Notes: generated by a model not told the origin, from the sequence alone. DNA of 64,000 bases from JAPPLB01 sp965208945 (GCA_965208945.1 OZ242366.1:496001-560000), one strand, 5' to 3'. Shown: positions 1 through 9,570, counted from the stretch's first letter. Numbers and translations: made by a program.

Positions 1-81
1 CCCCACCTGGTCGAGACAAGCTCTTTTCCCGCATAAGAAGGCGCGGGGTCAGGCCAGCCCCGGCATCGCTCACCGGCCGTG

Positions 82-828
82 TCAGGCCGTCGTCGACATG
101 TTGGCCCGAACTCGTTCTCCGAGGGCTTTGATCATACGGACGCACTCGCCGCGGGCCTCGTTCAGCCCGCCGGGAGTCACATTCCCGGCCTTGATGTAAT
201 CGAGCACGACCTGCTCCGCCGCCGCGAACTCCTCGCAGGCATGGGCGACATCCGAGGCGATCTCATGCGGGATCGTCGTCACTCCATTCGCGTCGCCGTG
301 CAAGAGGTCCCCCGGTTGAATCGTAATCCCGCCCACGTTCACCGACACTCCCAAGTCGAGAAGTTGCGGATACCCGTGCGAGCAGATCACGCCGTCACTG
401 AAACAGGGGAAGCCCAGCACTCCCACTTGTTCGAGGTCACGGGCGGCGCCGCTCGTGATCAGTCCCGCCGAGCCGAATCCCTTGTAAATGGTCGTCATCA
501 CTTCCCCAAAGGTGGCGGCTACCGGCGGACTGTCCAGATCTTGAATCACCACAACCGTGGGCTGCGGCAGATTGGCGAACTCTTCGACCTGCTGCTCGAG
601 TCCGGCGTAGTCCGCGCCGGCTCGCGGAGCGGCGGCCGACCGGAAGGTCGCCGTCGATGCATATCCCACCATGGGCGGCAGCTCGGGGAAGCAGGCGCGG
701 ATGCGGCCGTCCATGTATCCGCTGGTCTGCGGACGAACCTTGAAGACTTCAATGACGTTGCAGATCGTCGGCGTGTCGTATTGGCCGAGGAGCTTGAGAG
801 CACTCTCGGAAAGCTGCGGAATGGGCAC
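82..828 (-). CDS. RraA/HMG-aldolase-like family protein
   Basis: The protein of 248 residues belongs to the RraA-like fold, which includes class II 4-hydroxy-4-methyl-2-oxoglutarate/oxaloacetate aldolases and the RNase E regulator RraA. The family hallmarks are visible: a glycine-rich segment followed by an Arg-Asp pair (SGAARD), and the later GDANGVTTIP stretch, matching the usual GDxDGVxxxP motif. I chose the GTG at 828 because AGAGG lies 7 nt upstream; an ATG further upstream has no Shine-Dalgarno. Family members cannot be split into aldolase and regulator by eye, so the substrate is unassigned. The gene stands alone at the window edge, ahead of a repeat element. Confidence 0.8.
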   Translation of the reverse strand: MPIPQLSESALKLLGQYDTPTICNVIEVFKVRPQTSGYMDGRIRACFPELPPMVGYASTATFRSAAAPRAGADYAGLEQQVEEFANLPQPTVVVIQDLDSPPVAATFGEVMTTIYKGFGSAGLITSGAARDLEQVGVLGFPCFSDGVICSHGYPQLLDLGVSVNVGGITIQPGDLLHGDANGVTTIPHEIASDVAHACEEFAAAEQVVLDYIKAGNVTPGGLNEARGECVRMIKALGERVRANMSTTA

Positions 829-932
829 AGGGCTACCTCTCAGAAAAGAGCCCATTGTAGCGCGGCGCACGGCGACGGCCGATTGTGCTTGTATCGCATC
901 GCTGCATGAATCAAAGGGTCCCCCCTGCTATA

Positions 933-1111
933 GCCTGCATTTCTCACCACCCGACGGTCGAAGCACACGACACGACCGCCAGGACTTCGTTGCGCTTGCT
1001 TGCCGTGCTCAACGTACTGTTCAAGTAAGCCTGCGCGCGCCAAGCGGCTCGCGCCTCGCCCTGACGCCCCTCTCACGCACTTCGCCTCGCCGCGTGGTGA
1101 GAAATGCAGGC
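933..1111 (+). repeat. Hairpin MITE copy A (179 bp, forward)
   Basis: First copy of the dispersed palindromic repeat. It begins GCCTGCATTTCTCACCAC and ends with the exact reverse complement, and is flanked by TA on both sides (931-932 and 1112-1113). The arms stay complementary, with mismatches, up to a centre near the GTACTGTTCAAGTAC palindrome, so the whole body can fold as one hairpin. I call the orientation with CCGACGG after the left terminus forward. Confidence 0.85.
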
Positions 1112-1121
1112 TAGGGACTGC

Positions 1122-1168
1122 GGCGAGGGGAAGTGCGTGAGAGGACTGTCAGGCGGAGGGCAATGCAG
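1122..1168 (-). repeat. Decayed fragment of the hairpin MITE
   Basis: Directly after copy A comes a stretch reading GGCGAGGGGAAGTGCGTGAG, then GTCAGGCGG, then AATGCAGGC. It resembles the right arm of the repeat read in reverse, with large deletions. It may be the relic of an older insertion or an end-to-end duplication of copy A. Confidence 0.5.
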
Positions 1169-1207
1169 GCCAGTTCTCAGTTTTCAGTTTTTGGTTTTTG
1201 GTTTTTG

Positions 1208-1251
1208 GTTTTTCGCCGCCCGTATGCGGATCATTCGAGCGGTAAACACCG
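1208..1251 (-). repeat. Short 3'-flanking motif, partial copy
   Basis: GTTTTTC followed by GCGGATCATTCGAGCGGTAAAC matches the first half of a motif seen at 9571-9647 and 16811-16887. In all three places it lies just downstream of the stop codon of a minus-strand gene. The preceding bases are a short tandem of GGTTTTT units (about 1186-1213). Confidence 0.45.
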
Positions 1252-1272
1252 GGGGCGAGGGCTTGTTTCAGG

Positions 1273-2151
1273 TCAAGGGCTCTCCGGCAGCAAGGTGAGG
1301 CGCTTGTCAAGCGAGTACGTTGAGGCATCCAGCCGGGGATTCACCTCCGCGGTTCGCCCAAAAAGCTCAAAGGCCTTCTCGCCGTCCACTTCCCGGCGGA
1401 TGTTCCACGGCAGAATCACTCCCGAGACTTCACGGTACTTCGAGAAGGCCGATTTCTCTTCGGAGGGGATTCTTGTCTTGGGATCGCGGCGCTGATAGAC
1501 CTGCTGCATCGGCAGCCGATCGGATTGACGGAGGAAGTACGTGACGCCCTCTCCGAGGCTGTCGGTCACGTCGATGGCGTCGGTCGGAACATTGTCGATG
1601 ATCTCCGTTCCGCGGTGGTAATAGTACATGTCCGGTTCATCGAACCGGTATCGCAGAAAGTAGAAGATGTCGAGACGAGTCGATTCCCGATATCGATTCA
1701 TCCTCTCCTGGGGCAGGGGCCTGGCTCCACGGAAGGTGACTTCCCACCCTTGTCCGTTCTCGAAGAGGTTGTAATAGTCTCCCTTTTCCGTGTAGACTTC
1801 GCGCCGGCTTACGGGCAGCCAGTCCGGTTCGGGGTCCTCCTCAAGGGGGCCGAAATTCTCGTAAATGGTGATTCTTGCCAGCCCCCGGACGTTCGCCCGA
1901 TAGAAGGAGTAGGCGCGTCCCGATCGCACCACGTCGCGAATCTGCAAGAAACGCTCGCCGCCCAAAGCCTCGATGCATTCCCCGAGCAAGCGCCGCCCGC
2001 GCTCCTGCCGGCTTTCCGCCTTGAGAACCTTCCCGAACGCGAAGGCCGCCGGCGCCAAGGAAAGAACTTTCCGCCGGCTGGTGAGCCAAACTGCTCGTTG
2101 TGCACGCGAGCCTGGCTTCAAACCGTCCGTAGCAGTGGCCGTCTTCGTCAC
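1273..2151 (-). CDS. Putative exported LolA-like protein
   Basis: The protein of about 292 residues has an N-terminal Arg-Arg-Lys stretch followed by a short hydrophobic run, consistent with a Sec or Tat signal. The mature part contains the LGGER segment and alternating beta-strand pattern seen in outer-membrane-lipoprotein-sorting-like proteins. It has many aromatic residues in the middle (YFLRYRF, DMYYYHRG). I chose the GTG at 2151 because GGAGGT lies 3 nt upstream; a longer reading frame to 2307 adds an arginine-rich segment with no sign of being coding. Function is unknown. It lies divergent from the two LolA-like paralogues that follow and may belong to the same envelope theme. Confidence 0.6.
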   Translation of the reverse strand: MTKTATATDGLKPGSRAQRAVWLTSRRKVLSLAPAAFAFGKVLKAESRQERGRRLLGECIEALGGERFLQIRDVVRSGRAYSFYRANVRGLARITIYENFGPLEEDPEPDWLPVSRREVYTEKGDYYNLFENGQGWEVTFRGARPLPQERMNRYRESTRLDIFYFLRYRFDEPDMYYYHRGTEIIDNVPTDAIDVTDSLGEGVTYFLRQSDRLPMQQVYQRRDPKTRIPSEEKSAFSKYREVSGVILPWNIRREVDGEKAFELFGRTAEVNPRLDASTYSLDKRLTLLPESP

Positions 2152-2263
2152 GAGACCTCCGAATGTGCGACGCGGCAAGCGTCGACGCCGTTGCGGTATG
2201 AGACAAGTGTAGCGGGCCGGCCCCGCCGGTTCCAGAAGGGGTGATGCCCCATACGAGGCAGGG

Positions 2264-2292
2264 TTGACAAAAGTTACGCTCAGGTCCACAAT
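2264..2292 (+). promoter_or_regulatory. Sigma-70-type promoter of the first paralogue
   Basis: TTGACA at 2264-2269 is followed after 17 nt by CACAAT at 2287-2292, 26 nt ahead of the start codon. The same boxes with the same spacing stand in front of the second paralogue at 3430-3458, which supports a functional promoter duplicated with its gene. Confidence 0.6.
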
Positions 2293-2318
2293 GCGAGCGT
2301 CTTTCACGGGAGGTTGTC

Positions 2319-3212
2319 ATGTCACTGTCCGCAATGAGCTGCAAGACGATCCTGGCTGCGGCCATCGCTCTCGGTTGCGCCGGAATCGGGTTCTCACCCC
2401 TCTCTGCGGCGAAGAAAATGAAGCCGGAAGAGCTCGTCAACCTTCATCTTGACGCCATCGGCCCCGCCGACGCCCGGGCCGGCATGAAGTCACGGTTGTT
2501 CCGCGGAGAAGGAATATGGCGAGTCTTGCTGGGAGGACGCGCCCAACTGCCCGGCGCCGTCTACGGGGCTTCCGACGGCAACTCGATCAGTGTGCGATTT
2601 GACACTCAGAGCAACCCGACGTACTACGGCGAGCACCTCGTCTACGACGGCAAGGACATACGCATTCTCCAAGGCTTCCAAGCGGGGCGCTCGCCGCTAG
2701 GCCAGTTCTGCATGAACAACAAGGCGCTGTTGCGCGAAGGTCTGCTGGGCGGCGTGACGTCAACAGCGTGGCCGCTGCTGCACCTGGAAGCAAGAGGCGC
2801 CAAGCTGAAATACGCGGGCCTCAAGAAAGTCGAGGGTCGTGAATTGCACCGTCTCGACTACAAGCCCCGCAAGAGCGGCGGCCCGGCGAAGATTCGGCTC
2901 TTCTTCGAACCCGACACTTACCGTCATGTCCAGACCGAGTATCGCTACGAAGTGCCCGGCGGCATCGGCGCCAATCCCGATGCATCGGCAGGTGTGCAGA
3001 ACACCTACGAGACGCTCACAGAGACCTTCTCGAATTTCCAGGACATCGACGGACTCATGTTGCCCGCGCGTTGGAAAATCCTCTACAACCGCTCGAATCA
3101 AGGCGGCGGTCCGGGCTCGATGGTCGCCGAGTGGGAGTTCGCGTTCAACAACGCGGTTCACAACCAACCCATCGACCCGTCGATGTATGAACTGGGGGCC
3201 GCGGCCCAGTAA
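2319..3212 (+). CDS. Secreted LolA-like protein, paralogue 1
   Basis: The 297-residue protein starts with a clear signal peptide (hydrophobic stretch, likely cleavage after PLSAA near residue 31). The remainder is predicted to be a beta-rich soluble domain of the LolA/LolB-like or outer-membrane-lipoprotein-sorting type, often found in Acidobacteria; this is a resemblance, not a proven match. GGAGG lies 5 nt before the ATG. The gene is followed by a close paralogue on the same strand, and the two share near-identical first 20 residues and upstream DNA. Compared with the paralogue it carries about 12 extra residues near position 212 (GGIGANPDASAG region). Substrate is unknown. Confidence 0.7.
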   Translation: MSLSAMSCKTILAAAIALGCAGIGFSPLSAAKKMKPEELVNLHLDAIGPADARAGMKSRLFRGEGIWRVLLGGRAQLPGAVYGASDGNSISVRFDTQSNPTYYGEHLVYDGKDIRILQGFQAGRSPLGQFCMNNKALLREGLLGGVTSTAWPLLHLEARGAKLKYAGLKKVEGRELHRLDYKPRKSGGPAKIRLFFEPDTYRHVQTEYRYEVPGGIGANPDASAGVQNTYETLTETFSNFQDIDGLMLPARWKILYNRSNQGGGPGSMVAEWEFAFNNAVHNQPIDPSMYELGAAAQ

Positions 3213-3429
3213 TCGGGCGCGCACGTTTCCGCGGCGCCGCTGGCTCGTCGAAAAAGAAGCTCGTTGCGGATACGAGCTTGGTTGCGGACGGTCCGTGCCA
3301 GGGACTGTCTAACTCGAGATACCTCCGAATGTGGGACTCGGCAAGCGGCACCTTGGTTCCGGTCTGACTCAACTGTAGTGGGCCAATCCCGACGGCTCCA
3401 GAAGACGTGATGCTTCCCACAGAACAGGT

Positions 3430-3458
3430 TTGACAAGAGTTACGCTCGCATTCACAAT
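3430..3458 (+). promoter_or_regulatory. Duplicated promoter of the second paralogue
   Basis: TTGACA at 3430-3435, a 17-nt spacer, then CACAAT at 3453-3458. The surrounding bases (AGAGTTACGCTCGCATT) are closely similar to those in front of the first paralogue, so gene and promoter were duplicated together. Confidence 0.6.
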
Positions 3459-3485
3459 GCAGATCGTTTTTAGCGGGATGTCGTC

Positions 3486-4343
3486 ATGTCACTGTCCGCA
3501 ATGAGCCGCAAGACGATCCTGGTTGCGGCCATCGCTCTTGGTTGCGCCGGCCCAGGGTTCTCACCCCTCTCCGCGGCGGAGAAAATGACGCCTGAAGAGC
3601 TCGTCAGCCTCCATCTTGACGCTATCGGCCCGGCCGACGTACGGACCGGCATGAAGTCGCGCGTGTTCCGTGGAGAAGGAGTGTGGCGTGTCTTCCAGGG
3701 CGGCCATGCCCGGCTGCCCGGTACCGTGTTCGAGGCTTCGGACGGCAACTCGATCAGCTTGCGCTTTGACACTGACGGCAACCCGACGTACTACGGCGAG
3801 CACCTCGTCTATAACGGCAAGAATGTGCGCATCTTCCAAGGCTTCCCGGGCGGGCGCTCTCCGCTCGGCGCGTACTGCATGACCAACAAAGCACTGTTGC
3901 GCGAAGGCCTTCTGGGCGGCGTAACGTCAACGGCGTGGACGCTGCTGCACCTGGAGGCAAGGGGCGCCAAGCTCAAATACGCGGGCCTCAGGAAAGTCGA
4001 GGGTCGTCCATTGCATTGCCTCGACTACAAGGTCCGCAAGGGCGGCGGTCCCGAGACGGTTCAGCTCTTTTTCGAACCCTACACCTACCGTCACGTTCAG
4101 ACCCGGTATAGCAACGCAGCATATGGCCGAGTCGCAACCACGATGGTTACCGAGACCTTCTCGAACTTCCAGCATGTCGACGGACTCACGTTGCCCGCGC
4201 GTTGGAAGATCCATTACAACCGCTCGGTTCAAGGCGGCGGTCCGGGCTCGATGGTCGCCGAGTGGGAATTCGCGTTCAAAAACGTGGTTCACAACCAGCC
4301 CATCGACCCGTCGCTGTATGAGCTGGGGGCCGCGGCCCGGTAA
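3486..4343 (+). CDS. Secreted LolA-like protein, paralogue 2
   Basis: The 285-residue protein is a tandem duplicate of the preceding gene. It has the same signal peptide, the same conserved blocks (SDGNSIS, PTYYGEHLVY, REGLLGGVTSTAW, GGGPGSMVAEWEFAF) and the same C-terminus (YELGAAA). Differences are scattered, with a shortened loop near residue 210. Both copies are open and have intact promoters, so both are probably expressed. Because divergence is moderate and not confined to third positions, the duplication is not recent. As for its twin, the ligand is unknown. Confidence 0.7.
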   Translation: MSLSAMSRKTILVAAIALGCAGPGFSPLSAAEKMTPEELVSLHLDAIGPADVRTGMKSRVFRGEGVWRVFQGGHARLPGTVFEASDGNSISLRFDTDGNPTYYGEHLVYNGKNVRIFQGFPGGRSPLGAYCMTNKALLREGLLGGVTSTAWTLLHLEARGAKLKYAGLRKVEGRPLHCLDYKVRKGGGPETVQLFFEPYTYRHVQTRYSNAAYGRVATTMVTETFSNFQHVDGLTLPARWKIHYNRSVQGGGPGSMVAEWEFAFKNVVHNQPIDPSLYELGAAAR

Positions 4344-4435
4344 GCGGACACGCAAGTACCAGCCGCGCCGTTGGTGAGACAGGCGGGCCGGTTGCCCGCG
4401 ATTGGGTCCAGTAGGGGTCGAGTAAACGATATTTG

Positions 4436-7400
4436 CTAGCGCGCCACATACCCCTTGCGCGTGCGAACCGTCACTCCCGGCCTGTTCACCCGTACTTCCA
4501 CGGGCCGCCAAACCCCATCGAACTCCTGATTCTGCGGATAGTACGCCAAGGTGTAGACGCTTCGCAGCTCCTCGGTCACTTCGTGGAAGGGGTTAATTTG
4601 ATCATCCGGGACCGCATAAAACACCCTGCCGCCCGAGGCCGCCGCCATCGCCTCCATATTGTTCTTCGCGGCCTCTTCCACCGGGCGGCGGAATCGACGC
4701 TCCGAGGAACCGTGACGGACCAGGAAAGGATAGATCAACGTCTCGATCCGCCCCGCCGCTTGATGCAGGTTTCCGAAATCGATCTCCGAAGCGGCGGCCA
4801 GCAGGTCGCGCCGGGCCTGGTCCGCCCGTTGTTGATATTCCAGCCAGCGCTTGTTCTTCTTCTTGTTCTCGGGAATCGGCTTGTACAGCAGCGCGCCCAG
4901 CTGATTGTCGACGCCGTCGCTGATGATCACCAACGCATTCCGCTGCCCCGCCCTGGCGCGAAGCTCCTCGTTGTACGCCAGCACAATCGCATCGTAGAGC
5001 GGCGACCCGCCCGACATGGGCGGCAGCGCGTCGATCCGCTGCGCCACTTCATCGCGATCCGAGCTGAGGGGCGAGACCACGGTGAACAGCTCGTTGCCGA
5101 GCGTATAGACCGCAATCCGATCCTCGGGGCGCGCCGAGGCCACAAACCGCCGCGCGACCAGTTTCATGCCGGCGCGTTCCTCAACGGTACTGGCGCTCAT
5201 GTCGAGCAATACGGCCATGTTGAACGGGGCATCTCCCGTGGTCACCGACACCAACTGCTGTGCGACACCTCCCTCGACCACCTCAAAACTCGATTCATCG
5301 AGGTCCGTGACCGGCATCCCGTCCTCATCGGTGACGGAAACCGACAGGTTCACCATCCTGACGTCGGACGAGAATCGAACCGAATCCGGCGCCAAGCCCT
5401 CGGCTCTGCGCAGACTCGGGCCATCATCCGGGGGCTGCGCGTTCAGCGGCTCTCCGCTGAGAATCGCGTCGAGAATCCCGGGAGCTTGCCAGGGCATCTT
5501 CACGACCGAGTCCGCGGGTATAGCCATGTTGCGGAAGACAACGCTTTTCGGAGCTGCCGCGTTCACTTCAACTCGCCCGTAGGTGTTCTCGCGTTGGCTC
5601 TGCGTGTCTCTCACCGCGAGGGCCGAAGCGCCGGACGCCGGAACGGCCTCGAGCAAGCCGCCTTCCGGCAAAGCGAATTCTGAAGGTTTTTCCTGCAACC
5701 TTGCGTCAAGGCGCATCGCTTTCCATGGAGCCGCGATGTCGATGTCGCCGCTTCGGGTCTCGACTTTTCCAGAAATCACCATGCCTTCGATCGAGATGCC
5801 GCCGCTTTCGCTCCTGCTTTCGAAATCGAGACCGTAGGGCAACTCCAGCGCGAGGTTAATGCGCGCGTCCTTCGCCACGCTTTCGATGACGGTCAAGCCC
5901 GTTTCCTGTGTCATGACGACATCGCCTTGCCGCATCGGACGGTCGGAGCTGTCGGCGGCTATCCGAAGCGGACCTCGCACGACGGTCACGGCCGTCCTCC
6001 CCGTGGGGTTGATGACGCGGATGACCGGATTTCTCCGTTCCTCCAAACGGCGAAGCTTCTCCCAGTCGGCGAGTTGCTGTTGCAGCTTCGCCAAATCAGG
6101 CGTATCGGGGACCTTGGCAATAAACTCGCGGTACTGCCCCGCGGCCGCTTCGAAAGCGCCTTCTCGCGCATACAACGTGCCGAGCATGCGGTGCACGCCG
6201 GGGAAACGTTCGCTGTCTTCGCGGCGGAGAACGGTTTCCGCCGCCGCGCGAGCCGCGCCGTCGTCGTTGAGTTGAAGACGCGCCATCGCGGCAAAGTAGA
6301 GCCCCAACCCTGATTCGTCATCCACCTCGGCCAACTGCTCACCCAACTCGACGACCGTCGCCCAATCCGCCTCCTCTATCGCCGCGTTGATCTTCTCGAC
6401 GTCTTCGGCCGTTTCGAGTCTGCTGATCTGCTCCTCCACGAGGTTCCGGTCCACAGCGCCGGGACGAGCTTTCAGATAGCGTCGATAGGCCTCGGCCGCC
6501 CCCGGATAGTCACCCTCGCGAGCGCGAACCCGACCGAGAAGTTGAAAAACCTGCGGGTAGTTCTCCACCTGCCGGTCCTCGGCAACCGTTTCGGCGGCTC
6601 GCCGCGCGGCGTCGAGATCGTCCAGGTTGTACTCGGCGGTGGCGAGATAGAACCATGCGTCTGCCCTTTTTTCATCAACACCGAGAATGGCTTCCGAGCG
6701 GCTTTTCGCCGAATCCCACTGCTGGTCGCGGATATCGAGCCTTGCGAGGTGAGCTTGCGGCTGCAGATAGTTCGAATCCGCTAGCACGGCTTCTTCGTAG
6801 GCTTCCCGCGCCGCCTGCTCGTCGCCCAACTGCTCCCGCGAATACCCCAGCACATTCCACGCCACGGCAAACTGGGGATACTCCCGCACCGCCCGCTGGA
6901 GATTCTCGGCCGCCTGGACGTAGTTCGGCGAGTCGGAAGACAATGCCCCGAAGGCCGTCCTGTAGTGCGCAAGCGAGGACAGAGGGGCGTTATCCGTTGT
7001 CGTGCTCGGTGACGGCCCCAGCAACTCCTCGAGACGCTTCCGTTGTTCTTCGGCCAACGCCCGTCGAAACTCCTCGTTGTCGTAGAAGCCCTTGCGATAC
7101 TTCAGCTTGACCTCGGGGCGATTGACCGCGATCTTCACCGAGCGCATCCGGCTCGTGTCATTGTGTTTCGGCGGCGAGTATCCGATCAGGTAGTAGCCGC
7201 CCAGGTCTTTCCTGACGTGGTCAAAGATCTCGCCGAGATCATTCGAGTTCGTGACCGCCACGCCGTCCGTCATTTCGGCCAGCACCTGCAGGCCCTGCTG
7301 GGTTGCTCGGTATCTGTCGTTCAGGCCGAAGGTTATCGGTGCTTGACCCTGAACAAAATTTAGAACTCCCAAGTCAATCTGCGTCTGCGAAAAAATCGTC

Positions 7401-8389
7401 TCGCCGTCCATCCCGAAAAGGTTTTCCGCCGACACATTGCCGACTTCGAGACCTCTCGCATCCACGGCGTAGAGGCTGATCCGCGCCCGCATCGACTCCC
7501 CTCTCAGGCGCTCGAGCAGGTCGGCGTCCTGGGCGCCCATGAATCTTTGCTGAAACGTGTCGAAGCCCATCGACTGTCCGCGAGAAAACAGCACAATCAT
7601 CTTCTTGCCGGGATAAATGCTCAGATCGCGTATAAGGTCCACGTAACGCATCGTGCGAACACGGCTCAGATGGTCGTCAAACATGTTGAAGAGTTGCGTG
7701 GGTGAGGTCGGGTCCACGCCGCGGAGCAATGAGTTCCAGTCCCCGCTTGCCGCGGCGTTATCCGAGTCGAACTTGCTGACGATCCGTGGACGAATATCGG
7801 AGAGGTTGGTGCCCGACAACAAATCCACCAGTCCGGCCTTGTCGATCAAGGCGAGCAGCAGTTCCCGGTCGGACACGAACGGCGTGCCGTTCAGCGAAAC
7901 CAGTGCGTGATCCGGCAGATCGTTCTCGATAAACTTCCGCACGGACTTACGGACACGCAGGCGCTCCGCTTCGCTGATGTGCGTGACGATGAAAATCCGC
8001 AACTCCTGCGAAGCGGAGGGGGGAGGCGCTGTGGAAAGCTGCGACAGATCGGAGGATTCCAGGCCGGCGGCTTGAGTCAAGCGCTCGCCGCGCGCCACGA
8101 GCTCCTCACTACGTGGATAATCCACATACTCGAAACTGACGATCTGTTGCGGCTCGCCGTTTTCGAACAGTTGGAAGTCTTCACGGGTAAGACCTTCCAC
8201 CAATTCGCCGCGCCGGAGCGTCGCCCTGACCTCGACTTCCATCAAGGCGGTCTCGGTCCGAAAGACGAGATCCCCGGCCGCCGGGTCGGTCACATCGGGC
8301 GGCTGAGCTTCTTGCGCGGCCAGGCAACCGGCCGCGGCCATGACAGCCGCCCACCGCCAAATGCGCCCACGGCGATTGCGTTGGATCAT
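4436..8389 (-). CDS. Giant VWA-TPR-VWA secreted protein
   Basis: The 1317-residue protein has an N-terminal signal sequence (about residues 1-25). A first von Willebrand A-like domain spans about 40-430. It is followed by TPR repeats (about 480-760), a beta-rich FecR-like or jelly-roll-like section (about 780-980) and a second VWA domain (about 1010-1317). The second domain keeps the metal-binding MIDAS signature DMSAS near residue 1062. The first lacks it: the equivalent position reads THISEAE. Proteins joining VWA and TPR parts are typical of Acidobacteria; their role is thought to be protein-protein interaction at the cell surface or in the periplasm. The gene stands alone. Long open frames on the opposite strand are a composition effect. 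Confidence 0.8.
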   Translation of the reverse strand: MIQRNRRGRIWRWAAVMAAAGCLAAQEAQPPDVTDPAAGDLVFRTETALMEVEVRATLRRGELVEGLTREDFQLFENGEPQQIVSFEYVDYPRSEELVARGERLTQAAGLESSDLSQLSTAPPPSASQELRIFIVTHISEAERLRVRKSVRKFIENDLPDHALVSLNGTPFVSDRELLLALIDKAGLVDLLSGTNLSDIRPRIVSKFDSDNAAASGDWNSLLRGVDPTSPTQLFNMFDDHLSRVRTMRYVDLIRDLSIYPGKKMIVLFSRGQSMGFDTFQQRFMGAQDADLLERLRGESMRARISLYAVDARGLEVGNVSAENLFGMDGETIFSQTQIDLGVLNFVQGQAPITFGLNDRYRATQQGLQVLAEMTDGVAVTNSNDLGEIFDHVRKDLGGYYLIGYSPPKHNDTSRMRSVKIAVNRPEVKLKYRKGFYDNEEFRRALAEEQRKRLEELLGPSPSTTTDNAPLSSLAHYRTAFGALSSDSPNYVQAAENLQRAVREYPQFAVAWNVLGYSREQLGDEQAAREAYEEAVLADSNYLQPQAHLARLDIRDQQWDSAKSRSEAILGVDEKRADAWFYLATAEYNLDDLDAARRAAETVAEDRQVENYPQVFQLLGRVRAREGDYPGAAEAYRRYLKARPGAVDRNLVEEQISRLETAEDVEKINAAIEEADWATVVELGEQLAEVDDESGLGLYFAAMARLQLNDDGAARAAAETVLRREDSERFPGVHRMLGTLYAREGAFEAAAGQYREFIAKVPDTPDLAKLQQQLADWEKLRRLEERRNPVIRVINPTGRTAVTVVRGPLRIAADSSDRPMRQGDVVMTQETGLTVIESVAKDARINLALELPYGLDFESRSESGGISIEGMVISGKVETRSGDIDIAAPWKAMRLDARLQEKPSEFALPEGGLLEAVPASGASALAVRDTQSQRENTYGRVEVNAAAPKSVVFRNMAIPADSVVKMPWQAPGILDAILSGEPLNAQPPDDGPSLRRAEGLAPDSVRFSSDVRMVNLSVSVTDEDGMPVTDLDESSFEVVEGGVAQQLVSVTTGDAPFNMAVLLDMSASTVEERAGMKLVARRFVASARPEDRIAVYTLGNELFTVVSPLSSDRDEVAQRIDALPPMSGGSPLYDAIVLAYNEELRARAGQRNALVIISDGVDNQLGALLYKPIPENKKKNKRWLEYQQRADQARRDLLAAASEIDFGNLHQAAGRIETLIYPFLVRHGSSERRFRRPVEEAAKNNMEAMAAASGGRVFYAVPDDQINPFHEVTEELRSVYTLAYYPQNQEFDGVWRPVEVRVNRPGVTVRTRKGYVAR

Positions 8390-8526
8390 GGTATTCCGCG
8401 CTTAGGAACTGACGGAACTGCTTGCCCAGGCATGTTACCCCAATTATGCCTCAACTCAAGAGACGAGCCCCGATCTCATCCGGTTCCCGTTAATCTTTGT
8501 CGCCGACGATCAAGATCGGGTAGCTA

Positions 8527-8705
8527 GCCTGCATTTCTCACCACCCGACGGTCGAAGCACGCGATACGACCGCCAGGACTTCGTTGCGCTTGCTTGCCGT
8601 GCTCAACGTACTGTTCAAGTACGCCTGCGCGCGCCAAGCGGCTCGCGCCTCGTCCTGACGGCCCTCTCACCCACTTCACCTCGCCGCGTGGTGAGAAATG
8701 CAGGC
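8527..8705 (+). repeat. Hairpin MITE copy B (179 bp, forward)
   Basis: Complete copy with TA on the left (8525-8526) and TT on the right. Its centre reads CGTACTGTTCAAGTACG (8607-8623). It fills most of the space between the start of the VWA-TPR gene and the end of lepB. Confidence 0.85.
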
Positions 8706-8768
8706 TTGATTACCGGGTGAAGCCCCGGGCAGCGCCATGGATCGTTAGCCGTTCCCCAGGTGCACCTG

Positions 8769-9521
8769 TCAGGGCCGCACAACCCGGAAGCTGCGCTTCC
8801 AGCGGGTCTTGTCGAAGAAGTGCGTGGCCAGGTCAGCGAAATGCTCGAGGCTGAAATCGAGCAGCCGCTCAGTAGGGGCGTCATAGGACCAATAAATCAA
8901 CCAAGGCTTGCCGATGATGTTCTCTCGCGGCACGAAGCCCCAGAAGCGGCTGTCGTCGGAAAGGTCCCGGTTGTCGCCCATCACGAAATACTGTCCGGGA
9001 GGCACGACCAGATCACCGTTGCGGACATGATTCCGCAGCATCGTGACAGCCTCATCCCGCAACGCTACGGACGGGGGGGCCGGAAAGTTGTCCCGGAGGG
9101 GCGTCAGGTAATCCGTTTTGTGCACTTTGTAGGGTTCATCCACCGTTGCGCCATTACGGATCAACTGTTTGTTCTCGATACGAATCCGGTCCCCCGGCAG
9201 GCCGATGGCCCGCTTGATATACGTCTCTTCGACGTTGAGCGGATATCGAAAGACAATGATGTCGCCGTGCTTCACGTCCTGATAGGGGAGCAACCTTCCG
9301 AGGCCGTCGCCGGACGGCGCGTAGGCGAGCTTGTCGACCCAGAGGTGGTCGCCGACAAGAAGGGTATTCTCCATCGAGGGCGTCGGGATGACGTAGCCCT
9401 GCACGATGCACGTCGACACGAAGAGGTAAACGACCAGCACCGTGGCCCACTCCGCGATGACGCGCCTCCAACTCTCGCGGGCAGGCTTTCGGTCCGGTTG
9501 CTGACTGCGCTTGCGGTTCAT
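8769..9521 (-). CDS. lepB: Signal peptidase I
   Basis: The 250-residue membrane protease removes signal peptides from exported proteins. One N-terminal membrane segment (about 23-41) leads into the catalytic domain on the outer face. The nucleophile is Ser49 in PTPSMENTL and the general base is Lys103 in YIKRAIGLPGD; the downstream box GDNRDLSDDSRFWG is present. Only one membrane segment is seen, rather than the two of E. coli LepB. It ends shortly after a repeat element and is transcribed alone, with feoB upstream in the same direction about 147 nt away. Confidence 0.95.
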   Translation of the reverse strand: MNRKRSQQPDRKPARESWRRVIAEWATVLVVYLFVSTCIVQGYVIPTPSMENTLLVGDHLWVDKLAYAPSGDGLGRLLPYQDVKHGDIIVFRYPLNVEETYIKRAIGLPGDRIRIENKQLIRNGATVDEPYKVHKTDYLTPLRDNFPAPPSVALRDEAVTMLRNHVRNGDLVVPPGQYFVMGDNRDLSDDSRFWGFVPRENIIGKPWLIYWSYDAPTERLLDFSLEHFADLATHFFDKTRWKRSFRVVRP

Positions 9522-9570
9522 TCTTCATTCCTTTTGACGAGCGAGGAACTGCGACGGTAGCACCGGGCGA

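Noticed and set aside
4433..5683. Long open frame on the plus strand within the VWA-TPR gene
   Set aside because: It is antisense to a clearly real gene and shows no family; open frames of this kind are common in high-GC DNA. The same holds for 36840-38450, 44305-45426, 45377-47011 and 49180-50322.
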